From contig JBMFIQ010000007.1 of assembly GCA_049976245.1 (NCBI GenBank), forward strand, positions 13,941-77,940: a stretch of 64,000 nt of DNA, written 5' to 3'. Every line of letters begins with the position of its first letter. The stretch's first letter is position 1. The notes below the pieces were generated by a model. That model made no database searches, was not told the origin of the DNA, and saw only the letters and a program-made list of their open reading frames with translations. Both the position numbers and the translations under genes were made by a program. Positions 53,361-61,244 of this stretch are shown here, in pieces. This stretch comes from Microbacter sp049976245. GTDB lineage: Bacteria; Bacteroidota; Bacteroidia; Bacteroidales; Paludibacteraceae.

Positions 53361-53966
53361 TTATTTTCTTTTGTTGTAACGGGCGTTGAGTTCTTTGATG
53401 ACATCCTTGGTGATGTCGTACCCGTCAGCAGCATATAACACATTGTCATTCATAGAATTAGTTGATATGACCATTTGATAATGTTTGGCCGGGCAATAGG
53501 TTTTTAAAAATTGGCTGATCGTATCGCGTAATTGTTCGTTGAAGCGTTGTTGTTGGGCTATCAACTGATTGGTAAGTTGTTGGTTTAAATCCTGAAGCTC
53601 TTTTTGTTTGGCAACGAGGCGGTTATTTTCTTCTTCGGCTTTTTCGCGACTGAGAAATGCATTGTTTCTCATTTTGTTTTCAAAGCTGGCCATGTCGGCT
53701 TGCAATTGTTTTGCCCGTGCATTGATGCGTTGGCGCGAATCTTCCTGGCCTTGGAGCAATTGTTCGTTGGCGTCTTTGGCTAATTGATAGTAAGCCAAAA
53801 GCGTATCCACGTTGATGTAAGCAATAGGTAATTTTCCTTTGGTTTGTGTGGTATCAACCAAAAATGTGTTGTTAGCGTCATTTTTTTTGCTTGTACATTG
53901 AATTAACAAGAAAGTCACGCCGGAAAGAAGAATGAACGATTTGAAGAAAAGTAATGTTTTATTCAT
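53361..53966 (-). CDS. Skp/OmpH-like lipoprotein
   Basis: A 201-residue protein with an N-terminal lipoprotein-like signal ending in LLIQC (Cys24; Gln before the Cys is unusual) and a body dominated by long charged coiled-coil helices (about 75-160). The strand IAYINVDTLL before them is the start of the Skp fold, a periplasmic trimeric chaperone for outer-membrane proteins. Soluble Skp has no lipid anchor, so this is a variant or only Skp-like. The start is set at the ATG at 53966; the frame extends further to 54089 but without a signal peptide. Confidence 0.78.
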   Translation of the reverse strand: MNKTLLFFKSFILLSGVTFLLIQCTSKKNDANNTFLVDTTQTKGKLPIAYINVDTLLAYYQLAKDANEQLLQGQEDSRQRINARAKQLQADMASFENKMRNNAFLSREKAEEENNRLVAKQKELQDLNQQLTNQLIAQQQRFNEQLRDTISQFLKTYCPAKHYQMVISTNSMNDNVLYAADGYDITKDVIKELNARYNKRK

Positions 53967-54124
53967 TTTGTCGGATTTAGGGTATGTTGCATTGTGTTGG
54001 TGAAGATTCATGATCAGTGAGTTAGTTGAATTGTCTTTTCTTGTCTTGTGGAAATTGTTTTGACCTTGCAGAGCGGTTTGTTTTATCAATTTGAGTGCGT
54101 TGTGTAAAAATGCGGCTCAAAAAA

Positions 54125-54152
54125 GCGGAATCTGGTATTGATTAGATTCCGC
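54125..54152 (-). terminator. Terminator of the S41 protease gene
   Basis: GCGGAATC pairs with GATTCCGC; read on the minus strand it is followed by six T. Confidence 0.8.
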
Positions 54153-54265
54153 TTCCAATTTTGAGCACAGCAAAGATAATTGATAAAATGTTGTTACAAT
54201 ATGTGTTTTGCTATTTTTATGAAAATAACTGATAGTCATTGCGTGATTTAACGCCCATAAACAGT

Positions 54266-55876
54266 TTATCGAGTTAAAACCTCCACGGCTTTGTGTACCG
54301 TATTGTCATTTTGGTTCAGGGTTTGGTAGAAATCCGAGTCGCCCAACATGTTTCTCATGATGTACGCTTTGAGCTGATTTTTTAGTAAATCATGTGAAAT
54401 GCCGTAAAAATAATAATGTTTGGGGATCCCTTTTTGAGCTGCGTAAACAGCCATTTCCTGAGTAATGGGTTGCTTGTCGAGATATTGATTGAGTTGTGCC
54501 CATGTTTTGTATTTGGATAGTTTGGCTCGGTGTTCATTGGTGTATTTGATGGCAAACTGGAACAAGATGCCGTGATCAATCAATCGGCGGTAGTAAGGTG
54601 TGTAGCCGATGGTGTCAAGCGGAACAAAGATATCGGGCATAATTCCGCCTCCACCGTAAACCGTGCGACCGTGAAGGGTTTTGAATTTTTCGGCTTTGTC
54701 CAATTTCACACTGTCCTTGTGGAAGAATTCGCCACGGGCATACCGATTGAGAAAATCGTTGTCATAGGCTTGATCTTTTCCAAGTTGATAAGGCTTTTGA
54801 ATGCATCGGCCTGAAGGCGTATAGTAGCGTGCAATGGTGAGTCGAACAGCTGACTTGTCGGGAAATTCAAATTGTTGTTGTACCAACCCTTTGCCGTAAG
54901 AGCGGATGCCGATGATTAAGCCACGGTCATTGTCTTGAATGGCGCCCGAAAATATTTCTGCAGCCGATGCAGTCCATTCATTAATCAGCACGGCAACAGG
55001 GACTGATTGAAATGAACCTCTTCCATCCGAATAGAATGCTGTTTTTGGATAAGCTCGTCCTTCGGCATAGACGATCAATTCATTTTTAGGTAAAAATTCG
55101 TCCACCATTTTGACCGCTGCATCCATAAAGCCTCCCATGTTGTCGCGCAGATCGATGATGTATTTTGTGGCTCCCTGATTGCGAAGCAAGGCCAAGGCTG
55201 TAAGGAATTCGGAATAGGTAGTATCGCCAAATTTGCTTACTTTGATATAGCCGATTTGAGGGGTAATCATGTAGGCAGCGTCAACGCTTTTGACGGGAAT
55301 TTCACCGCGTGTGACTACATATTTCAATAAATCTCTGCGTCCGGCACGTCGAATGCCAAGCTGAACTGTGGTGCCGCTTTTTCCGCGCAATTTATTCAGT
55401 ACTTTTTCATTTGAAATGGACTTGCCGGCAAATACGGTATCGTTCACCGTGATGATTTTATCTCCCGGTAAAATGCCGACTTTTTCCGAAGGACCGCCAT
55501 GAACGACGGCAACTACCATGATGGTGTCATTCTGAAGGGTAAATTCAACCCCGATGCCTCCAAACTTTCCTTCAAGTTGTTCATTGGTTGCGGCCAAATC
55601 TTTAGCCGGAATGTAAACCGAGTGTGGATCCAGATTGGCTACAATGCTGGTCATCGCATTGTCCGTAATGTGATTCATATTGACCGAATCAACATATCGG
55701 TAGTTAATGAGGTTTAACAATTCGGAAATTTTACTTTTGTCAAGATTTAATGATCTGAAAATATCCAGCGTATTTCCTATGTCGTTGCGCATTGCCAGAA
55801 AGTTCCCGATGAGGATGCCGATGGCCAAAATAAAAGCCAACGAAAAGGGAAATGCTACTTTTTTCCAAGTTTTCAT
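54266..55876 (-). CDS. S41 family C-terminal processing peptidase
   Basis: A 536-residue periplasmic serine protease. One N-terminal hydrophobic helix (about 7-29) serves as anchor or signal. A PDZ domain (about 100-185, GIGVEFTLQNDTIMV...KVGILPGDKI) selects C-terminal sequences. The catalytic dyad is Ser304 in NEWTASAAEI and Lys329 in RSYGKG, with the usual spacing of 25. A C-terminal helical tail of about 130 residues follows. Such proteases trim or degrade envelope proteins. Repeat copy B lies in its upstream region. Confidence 0.93.
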   Translation of the reverse strand: MKTWKKVAFPFSLAFILAIGILIGNFLAMRNDIGNTLDIFRSLNLDKSKISELLNLINYRYVDSVNMNHITDNAMTSIVANLDPHSVYIPAKDLAATNEQLEGKFGGIGVEFTLQNDTIMVVAVVHGGPSEKVGILPGDKIITVNDTVFAGKSISNEKVLNKLRGKSGTTVQLGIRRAGRRDLLKYVVTRGEIPVKSVDAAYMITPQIGYIKVSKFGDTTYSEFLTALALLRNQGATKYIIDLRDNMGGFMDAAVKMVDEFLPKNELIVYAEGRAYPKTAFYSDGRGSFQSVPVAVLINEWTASAAEIFSGAIQDNDRGLIIGIRSYGKGLVQQQFEFPDKSAVRLTIARYYTPSGRCIQKPYQLGKDQAYDNDFLNRYARGEFFHKDSVKLDKAEKFKTLHGRTVYGGGGIMPDIFVPLDTIGYTPYYRRLIDHGILFQFAIKYTNEHRAKLSKYKTWAQLNQYLDKQPITQEMAVYAAQKGIPKHYYFYGISHDLLKNQLKAYIMRNMLGDSDFYQTLNQNDNTVHKAVEVLTR

Positions 55877-55970
55877 ACGTCTAATTTAATTTTTAACATT
55901 AAGGTTGTATGGAACTCCCCAAAATAGTCATTTTCTTGAGCATAAGCTCTTTTTATGGCTCGTTTCATAC
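55877..55970 (-). repeat. Structured dispersed repeat, copy B (upstream of the S41 protease gene)
   Basis: The best-preserved copy. On the minus strand: GTATGAAACGAGCC, apical hairpin CTT-ATGCTC-AAG, GACTATTTTGGGGAGTTCCATAC, tail TTAATGTTAAAAATTAAA, then the ATG. The outer arms GTATG/CATAC and AAC/GTT pair around tandem G-A mismatches. Confidence 0.9.
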
Positions 55971-56310
55971 GTAAAAAACAATTTGTAATAGTATAACTGA
56001 ATGTGTTTTATATGTTGTTTCCATTTTTAGTTGAATGGATACTGCTTTTCCAAATAAGGTTCGTTTCAAACTATGGTCTTATTTTTTCTTTTCGTCAATC
56101 AGTTCGATAATTTGATATTCATTTTTGTTCAATGTGATGTTTTTGATCGTGATGTTTTGATGACGAAAAAAGGTATATGGTTTGAACGATTGCAAGTTCA
56201 ATGGACTAATGTTTTGTTTGAAATGTTCTTGTGTTAAAATATTAAGATATATTGGTAACCAAATGCATGAATCTGTTTTGGACAACGGATTGTTGTGATG
56301 TGGAATTGGT
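55971..56310. other. Intergenic region between the dCMP deaminase and S41 protease genes
   Basis: About 340 bases, AT-rich. A TTG-initiated frame of 68 codons (56079-56285, minus) resembles nothing and is not called. No promoter match was recognised. Confidence 0.45.
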
Positions 56311-56748
56311 TCAAAAATCGAACGAATCGACTGCTACATAAACGACTTCAACGTGAGCTTGTTTGAGCAACTCAATGCCGTCGGCAAGTCGGTATGGTTC
56401 TCCGTACACAACCCTTTTGATACCTGATTGTATGATTAATTTAGCGCATTCAATGCAGGGTGAAGAGGTGACATACAACGTGGCTCCCTGACTGCTGTTG
56501 TTGGAACGTGCAATTTTGGTAATGGCATTTGCTTCGGCATGAAGCACATACGGAAATGATTTGTTGTTTTCGTCTTCGCATTGGTTGGGAAAACCTGCCG
56601 GAGTCCCATTGTATCCGTCTGAAATAATCATGTTGTCCCTGACAATGAGCGCTCCGACTTTACGACGTTGACAGTATGAATTTTGTGCCCAGATATATGC
56701 CATTTGCATGTATCGTTTGTCGAATTGAGCTTGTTTGGTTGCTTCCAT
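56311..56748 (-). CDS. Deoxycytidylate deaminase (dCMP deaminase)
   Basis: A 145-residue zinc-dependent deaminase making dUMP for thymidylate synthesis. Zinc ligands and the catalytic Glu are in HAEAN (His70, Glu72) and PCIEC (Cys98, Cys101). The N-terminal DKRYMQMAYIWAQNSYCQRRKVGA and GYNGTPAGFPNQCED segments are characteristic of dCMP deaminases rather than of cytidine or tRNA deaminases. It follows mpl by 60 bases on the same strand. Confidence 0.92.
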   Translation of the reverse strand: MEATKQAQFDKRYMQMAYIWAQNSYCQRRKVGALIVRDNMIISDGYNGTPAGFPNQCEDENNKSFPYVLHAEANAITKIARSNNSSQGATLYVTSSPCIECAKLIIQSGIKRVVYGEPYRLADGIELLKQAHVEVVYVAVDSFDF

Positions 56749-56808
56749 AACTGTAGTGAAAAAGATGGGTTGATAAGATGTGTCGTAAACAACAACGTGT
56801 TAGCTTTC

Positions 56809-58170
56809 TTATTGAAGCAGCGTATGAACAAATGAATCAAGGTTTAATCCCGAAAAATCACCTGACGACATAAACAACAATACTTTGTTGTTTGGATTGA
56901 GTTTCAATAAAGCCTCTTTTAATGCTTCCCGATTTGAGATGACTTGAACGTGCCGATCGCCAAATGCTTCCGATACGGTTTCTTCCGATAATGGAGGCAG
57001 TTTCTTGTTTTCAATAACAGCTGGATCAAAATAAACAAAAGCTATGGCTGCCTCGTGCATGCTGTGTTTGTATTGCGTCAGAAAATCGGCCTGAAGGCTG
57101 CTGAACGTATGCAATTCCATGCAGGCTATCAATTCTTTATCGGGGAATTGATTTTTGACGGCATGGATGGTAGCTGCCAATTTGGAGGGAGAATGAGCAA
57201 AATCTTTGAAAACAATGGTTTGTTTTGTTTCTGCAATGCGTTGCAATCGATTGGCAGCCCCCTTAAAATCTTGAATGGCACGGTAAAAATCGGATTCGTT
57301 CACTCCTAGTTGCTTGCATGCTAAGCAGGCTGCCGCAATGTTTTGCAAGTTGTGTTCTCCGAAAATTTGCAAAGAATATTGTTGCCCTTTGTAATGAATG
57401 AACGTGATTCCGTTCTCAACGGAATAATCGGGTTTGTAGTAGGGCAGTGCTACAATGTCGGGGCGCAATTGAGCTGCTATTTGTTGCAGTACTTCATCTT
57501 CTCCGTTATAGATCAAACGGCCATCTCGTTCAATGAGATCGACAAATTTTTTGAATTGATCTACATACATTTCAAAAGTTGGAAACACATTGACATGATC
57601 CCACGCAATGCCGGTCAAGATAGCAATATGTGGATGATACAGATGAAATTTAGGGCGAGAATCCAGTGTTGAGGTTAAATATTCATCTCCTTCAAAAACG
57701 GCAATCGGGGCATCATACGACAATTTGACCATGGTTTCGAAGCCTTCAATTTGGGCTCCCACCATGTAATCAACAGCCATGTTCTTTTTGGTTAATGCAT
57801 GTAAAATAAGCGCAGTAGTGGTCGTTTTTCCGTGGCTTCCGCCTACAACGACCCGCGTTTTTTTTTGTGTTTGTTGATAAAGGTATTCAGGAAATGAGTA
57901 GATGTCAATGCCTAATTCTTTGGCACGAATTAGCTCGGGGTTATCTGCTTTGGCATGCATTCCCAAAATTATGGCGTGAATATCTTTGGTAATGTTTTCG
58001 GGATGCCAACCAATTTGTTTTGGTAAAATTCCGGCTTTTTCCAAATGACTTTTGGCAGGTTCAAAAATTTCATCGTCTGAACCCGTTATCTGATAGCCTT
58101 TTTTACTTAAAGCAATGGCCAAATTGTGCATGACGGCTCCGCCAATAGCAATGAAATGAAGATGTTTCAT
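56809..58170 (-). CDS. mpl: UDP-N-acetylmuramate:L-alanyl-gamma-D-glutamyl-diaminopimelate ligase
   Basis: A 453-residue Mur-family ligase that recycles cell-wall tripeptide by joining it to UDP-MurNAc. The N-terminal Rossmann motif HFIAIGGAVMHNLA and the P-loop GGSHGKTTTT (about 110-119) are present; FEGDEYLTSTLDSRPKFHLY is typical of Mpl rather than MurC. The C-terminal domain starts near residue 320. A diverged copy of the structured repeat (F) lies in its leader, and a TATTTTTG box lies 233 bases upstream at 58403-58410. Confidence 0.93.
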   Translation of the reverse strand: MKHLHFIAIGGAVMHNLAIALSKKGYQITGSDDEIFEPAKSHLEKAGILPKQIGWHPENITKDIHAIILGMHAKADNPELIRAKELGIDIYSFPEYLYQQTQKKTRVVVGGSHGKTTTTALILHALTKKNMAVDYMVGAQIEGFETMVKLSYDAPIAVFEGDEYLTSTLDSRPKFHLYHPHIAILTGIAWDHVNVFPTFEMYVDQFKKFVDLIERDGRLIYNGEDEVLQQIAAQLRPDIVALPYYKPDYSVENGITFIHYKGQQYSLQIFGEHNLQNIAAACLACKQLGVNESDFYRAIQDFKGAANRLQRIAETKQTIVFKDFAHSPSKLAATIHAVKNQFPDKELIACMELHTFSSLQADFLTQYKHSMHEAAIAFVYFDPAVIENKKLPPLSEETVSEAFGDRHVQVISNREALKEALLKLNPNNKVLLFMSSGDFSGLNLDSFVHTLLQ

Positions 58171-58201
58171 GCGTTCGTTTTAAATGCTGAGACCAAAAAA
58201 A

Positions 58202-58260
58202 GCATGAGACTCCCCGATATCATTGTTGGGATGTTATTTCTTGTCAATTCTCGTTTCATG
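58202..58260 (-). repeat. Structured dispersed repeat, copy F (diverged, leader of mpl)
   Basis: Only the outer arms match the other copies: TCATGAAACGAG on the left and GGGGAGTCTCATGC on the right. They keep the AAC/GTCT pairing and the tandem G-A mismatches. The middle is different in sequence, so membership is less sure than for A to E. Confidence 0.5.
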
Positions 58261-58402
58261 AAATAAATGCTGTTTGGATAAATTTTAGAAAGAATTCAAC
58301 CATATTCTAATCCTTTCACATCACAAAGCAAAAAAAGAATTTCATTAGATACTGATAATCAGGGATGTTTTGCAATGCTAACTATTCTTTCTAATTTCGC
58401 TG

Positions 58403-58410
58403 CAAAAATA
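58403..58410 (-). promoter_or_regulatory. Possible -7 box for mpl
   Basis: CAAAAATA on the plus strand reads TATTTTTG on the minus strand, a match to TAnnTTTG. The -33 side is unclear. If used, the leader is over 200 bases and contains repeat copy F. Confidence 0.35.
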
Positions 58411-58420
58411 CAACGTTTTT

Positions 58421-59269
58421 ATGAAGATAACGACATTAGAGGCCGGTTTTTTTTATGTGGACGGCGGCGCCATGTTTGGCGTGGTCCCAAAACGCGTTTG
58501 GCAAAAGCGATATCCATGCAATGATTTCAATATGTGTAAATTGGCTATGCGATTGATGTTGGTTGAGACAGAAAACCGTCTGATTTTAATCGATACGGGC
58601 GTGGGAGAGAAACAACTTGAATATTTAAAATATTATGATTTTTCCGACGTCTTCAACTTGGAGGATGCTTTAAAAGTGCGTGGCTACGAGGTCGATCGGG
58701 TTACGGATGTTGTTATGACTCATTTGCATTTTGATCATTGTGGCGGTACCACCCGATTTATCAATGATCAGCATGATGTGGGGTTAACTTTTCCCAATGC
58801 CCGTGTCTGGGTGGGGAAGTCGCAATGGGAAAACTTTTTACATCCCAACGTGCGTGAAGGTGATTCGTACTTCATTGAAAACATGCTTCCTGTGTTTGAA
58901 AAAGGGCAATTAAAATTGGTAGAAGAGCCTACATGGATCGATCCTTCTGTTGAAGTGCGCATTTTTAACGGGCATACGACCGGTCAACTGGTTCCTTATA
59001 TTCATTTGAATGAGCATACTACGCTGGTGTATGTCGGAGATGTTATACCCGTGGCCGCTTCCATTCCAATTGCTTGGGTTTCGGCTTACGATACTTTCCC
59101 AATTACATCCATGGAAGACAAGGAAAACGTTCTTTCGGAAGCAGCAGAAAAGCAGCAGATTTTATGTTTTGAGCATGATGCGTACATCGAGTCATGCCGC
59201 GTAAGCAAAGTGAACGGCAAATATCGCATGACAGAAAACGGAGCTTTGACCGAGCTATTAAAAAATTAA
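58421..59269 (+). CDS. MBL-fold metallo-hydrolase
   Basis: A 282-residue metal-dependent hydrolase. The metal motif THLHFDHCGG (His101 to His106) follows LILIDTGVG; later ligands are in FNGHTTGQ, YVGDVIP and FEHDAYI. The family covers lactonases, thiolesterases and sulfur enzymes; nothing selects among them. It comes five bases before an LptF/G permease gene and then folB, apparently as one transcript. The start is the only ATG before the conserved strand. Confidence 0.85.
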   Translation: MKITTLEAGFFYVDGGAMFGVVPKRVWQKRYPCNDFNMCKLAMRLMLVETENRLILIDTGVGEKQLEYLKYYDFSDVFNLEDALKVRGYEVDRVTDVVMTHLHFDHCGGTTRFINDQHDVGLTFPNARVWVGKSQWENFLHPNVREGDSYFIENMLPVFEKGQLKLVEEPTWIDPSVEVRIFNGHTTGQLVPYIHLNEHTTLVYVGDVIPVAASIPIAWVSAYDTFPITSMEDKENVLSEAAEKQQILCFEHDAYIESCRVSKVNGKYRMTENGALTELLKN

Positions 59270-59274
59270 CTTTC

Positions 59275-60357
59275 ATGTTTTCGCTTAAAAAGATTGATTT
59301 ATACATCATAAAGAAATTTATAGGCACCTATTTTTTTTCTATTGTGTTGATCATCAGCATTGTTATTGTGATTGATACCAGTGAAAAGATGGATGCTTTT
59401 TATGATCATCACGCTCCGCTAAAAGAGATTGTTTTTAATTATTACCTCAATTTTATTCCCTATTTCATCAATCTTTTTAGTCCGCTTTTTACCTTCATTT
59501 CCGTGATCTATTTTACTTCAAAATTGGCCGGAAACACTGAAATCATTGCCATTCTGTCGAGTGGTATGAGTTTTAAGCGGCTCATGTTGCCTTATGCCAT
59601 TTCGGCAGCCATCATTGCTTCGTTGACTTTTGTGCTGAGTGGTTACATCATTCCTCCGGCCAATCGTGTTAGGTTAAAATTTGAAGATAAATATGTGAAG
59701 AAATTCATGACCGACAATGCGCAAAACATTCAGATGAAAGTGGAACCCAATGTGGTGGCTTATATAGAACGTTTTGAGGCAAAGCGTAACGTTGGTACTC
59801 GGTTTTCATTGGATCAATTTAACGGGAAAAGTTTGGTTTCCCGACTAACTGCCGACAGTATCCGATGGGATTCTGCCTATCGGTGGACGGTAAAAAACTA
59901 CATGATTCGTAAATTTAGAGGTTTGCGCGAACAATTGACGCGCGGTACACGGTTGGATACAACGATTCTCATGCAACCGGCAGATTTTTTTATCACTTTT
60001 CAGGAGGCACCTCAAATGACCAACGGAGCGCTGCACGGATACATCAGACGTCAACAAATGCGTGGGGTCGGCGACATCGGGGCTTTTGCCGTCGAATATG
60101 ACAAAAGGTTTGCCAATCCTTTGGCGGCGTTTATTCTAACCTTAATCGGGGTTTCTCTGGCTTCCCGAAAAATTAGGGGAGGCATGGGGCTTCATATTGG
60201 GATTGGATTGGCATTGAGTGCTTTGTATATTCTTTTTTCAACCGTTTCTTCCACATTTGCAGTCAATGGCACATTGCCTCCTTTTGTGGCTGTGTGGATT
60301 CCGAATGTTTTATTCTTAATTGTTGGCGTTATTCTTTATCAACGAGCAAGTAAATAA
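59275..60357 (+). CDS. LptF/LptG family lipopolysaccharide export permease
   Basis: A 360-residue inner-membrane protein. Three N-terminal helices (about 15-35, 60-85, 100-125) and three C-terminal helices (about 275-355) flank a periplasmic beta-jellyroll (about 130-270), the YjgP/YjgQ layout. It would extract LPS with LptB2 and feed the LptC-A-D bridge. Whether it is LptF or LptG cannot be told with no second copy here. The ATG at 59275 is chosen; a longer frame from 59194 overlaps the previous gene. Confidence 0.9.
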   Translation: MFSLKKIDLYIIKKFIGTYFFSIVLIISIVIVIDTSEKMDAFYDHHAPLKEIVFNYYLNFIPYFINLFSPLFTFISVIYFTSKLAGNTEIIAILSSGMSFKRLMLPYAISAAIIASLTFVLSGYIIPPANRVRLKFEDKYVKKFMTDNAQNIQMKVEPNVVAYIERFEAKRNVGTRFSLDQFNGKSLVSRLTADSIRWDSAYRWTVKNYMIRKFRGLREQLTRGTRLDTTILMQPADFFITFQEAPQMTNGALHGYIRRQQMRGVGDIGAFAVEYDKRFANPLAAFILTLIGVSLASRKIRGGMGLHIGIGLALSALYILFSTVSSTFAVNGTLPPFVAVWIPNVLFLIVGVILYQRASK

Positions 60358-60375
60358 TCGAAAAATCATTTTGGC

Positions 60376-60732
60376 ATGGGAAAAGTTTTGTTGGAAAAGA
60401 TGAAGTTTCATGCTTTCCATGGTGTCTATCCACAAGAGCGAATTATTGGAGGTGAATTCATGGTGGATTTAACATTGGAACTTTCTTTTGGGGACGCTGC
60501 TTTGACAGATCAACTTGCAGATACATTGAATTATGAGCAGGTTTATGAAGTTGTAAAAGAGGAGATGATGCGCCCTTCCAATTTACTTGAACATGTGGTT
60601 GAACGCATTGGGAATCGCATCTTACTAACTTTCCCTGCTGTTCAAAGCGTGGAAACAAAAGTTTCAAAATGTCATCCAGCTATGGGCGGCGACATTGGTC
60701 TGGTGTCTGTTGTGGATGAAAAAAGACGATAA
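60376..60732 (+). CDS. folB: Dihydroneopterin aldolase
   Basis: A 118-residue folate-pathway enzyme that cleaves dihydroneopterin to 6-hydroxymethyl-dihydropterin and glycolaldehyde. Motifs: FHAFHGVYPQERIIGGEF at the N-terminus, TLNYEQVYEVV, LLEHVVERI, and the conserved Lys in ETKVSKCHPAMGGD. Normal length. It starts 18 bases after the LptF/G gene and converges on tadA. Confidence 0.95.
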   Translation: MGKVLLEKMKFHAFHGVYPQERIIGGEFMVDLTLELSFGDAALTDQLADTLNYEQVYEVVKEEMMRPSNLLEHVVERIGNRILLTFPAVQSVETKVSKCHPAMGGDIGLVSVVDEKRR

Positions 60733-60794
60733 CATCCATTTTCCCCTTTTCTTTCGGGGCAATACAATGTGAAGTTATTTATTTGGGACATTTT

Positions 60795-61232
60795 TTAACG
60801 TCGTTTTTTTCTGAAAAAATCCTGCATCAAAGTTCTACATTCGTTTTCTAAAATGCCGGAAACAAGAAATGTTTTAGGATGTAAGGCTTGTGGAGCCGTC
60901 AGGTGAAAACCTTTCTTTTCGTCGGGAGCACCGAAAACCACTTTCCCGATTTGAGCCCATGCCAATGCGCCGGCACACATCAGGCATGGTTCAATGGTTA
61001 CATAGAGAGTACATTCTGTTAAATATTTACCGCCGAGTGTGTTGGCGGCTGCGGTGATGGCTATCATTTCGGCATGTGCGGTTACATCGTTCAGTGATTC
61101 TGTCTGATTGTGAGCTCGAGCAATGATTTTATTCTCCCAGACAATGACTGCGCCAATGGGAATTTCATCCAGTTCAAATGCTTTTTTTGCCTCAATTAGC
61201 GCCTGTTTCATGAAATAGGTGTCATCCAGCAT
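60795..61232 (-). CDS. tadA: tRNA-specific adenosine(34) deaminase
   Basis: A 145-residue zinc deaminase that converts the wobble adenosine of tRNA-Arg(ACG) to inosine. The catalytic HAE motif is at residues 53-55, and PCLMC gives Cys83 and Cys86. The end is rich in basic residues (FFRKKRR), typical for tRNA binding. It lies 12 bases after the stop of the nuclease gene on the same strand. Confidence 0.94.
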   Translation of the reverse strand: MLDDTYFMKQALIEAKKAFELDEIPIGAVIVWENKIIARAHNQTESLNDVTAHAEMIAITAAANTLGGKYLTECTLYVTIEPCLMCAGALAWAQIGKVVFGAPDEKKGFHLTAPQALHPKTFLVSGILENECRTLMQDFFRKKRR

Positions 61233-61244
61233 GGTGAAAAGGTT

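Noticed and set aside
56079..56285. 68-codon minus-strand frame between the dCMP deaminase and S41 protease genes
   Set aside because: It starts with TTG, has no recognisable domain and lies in AT-rich DNA; not supported as a gene.
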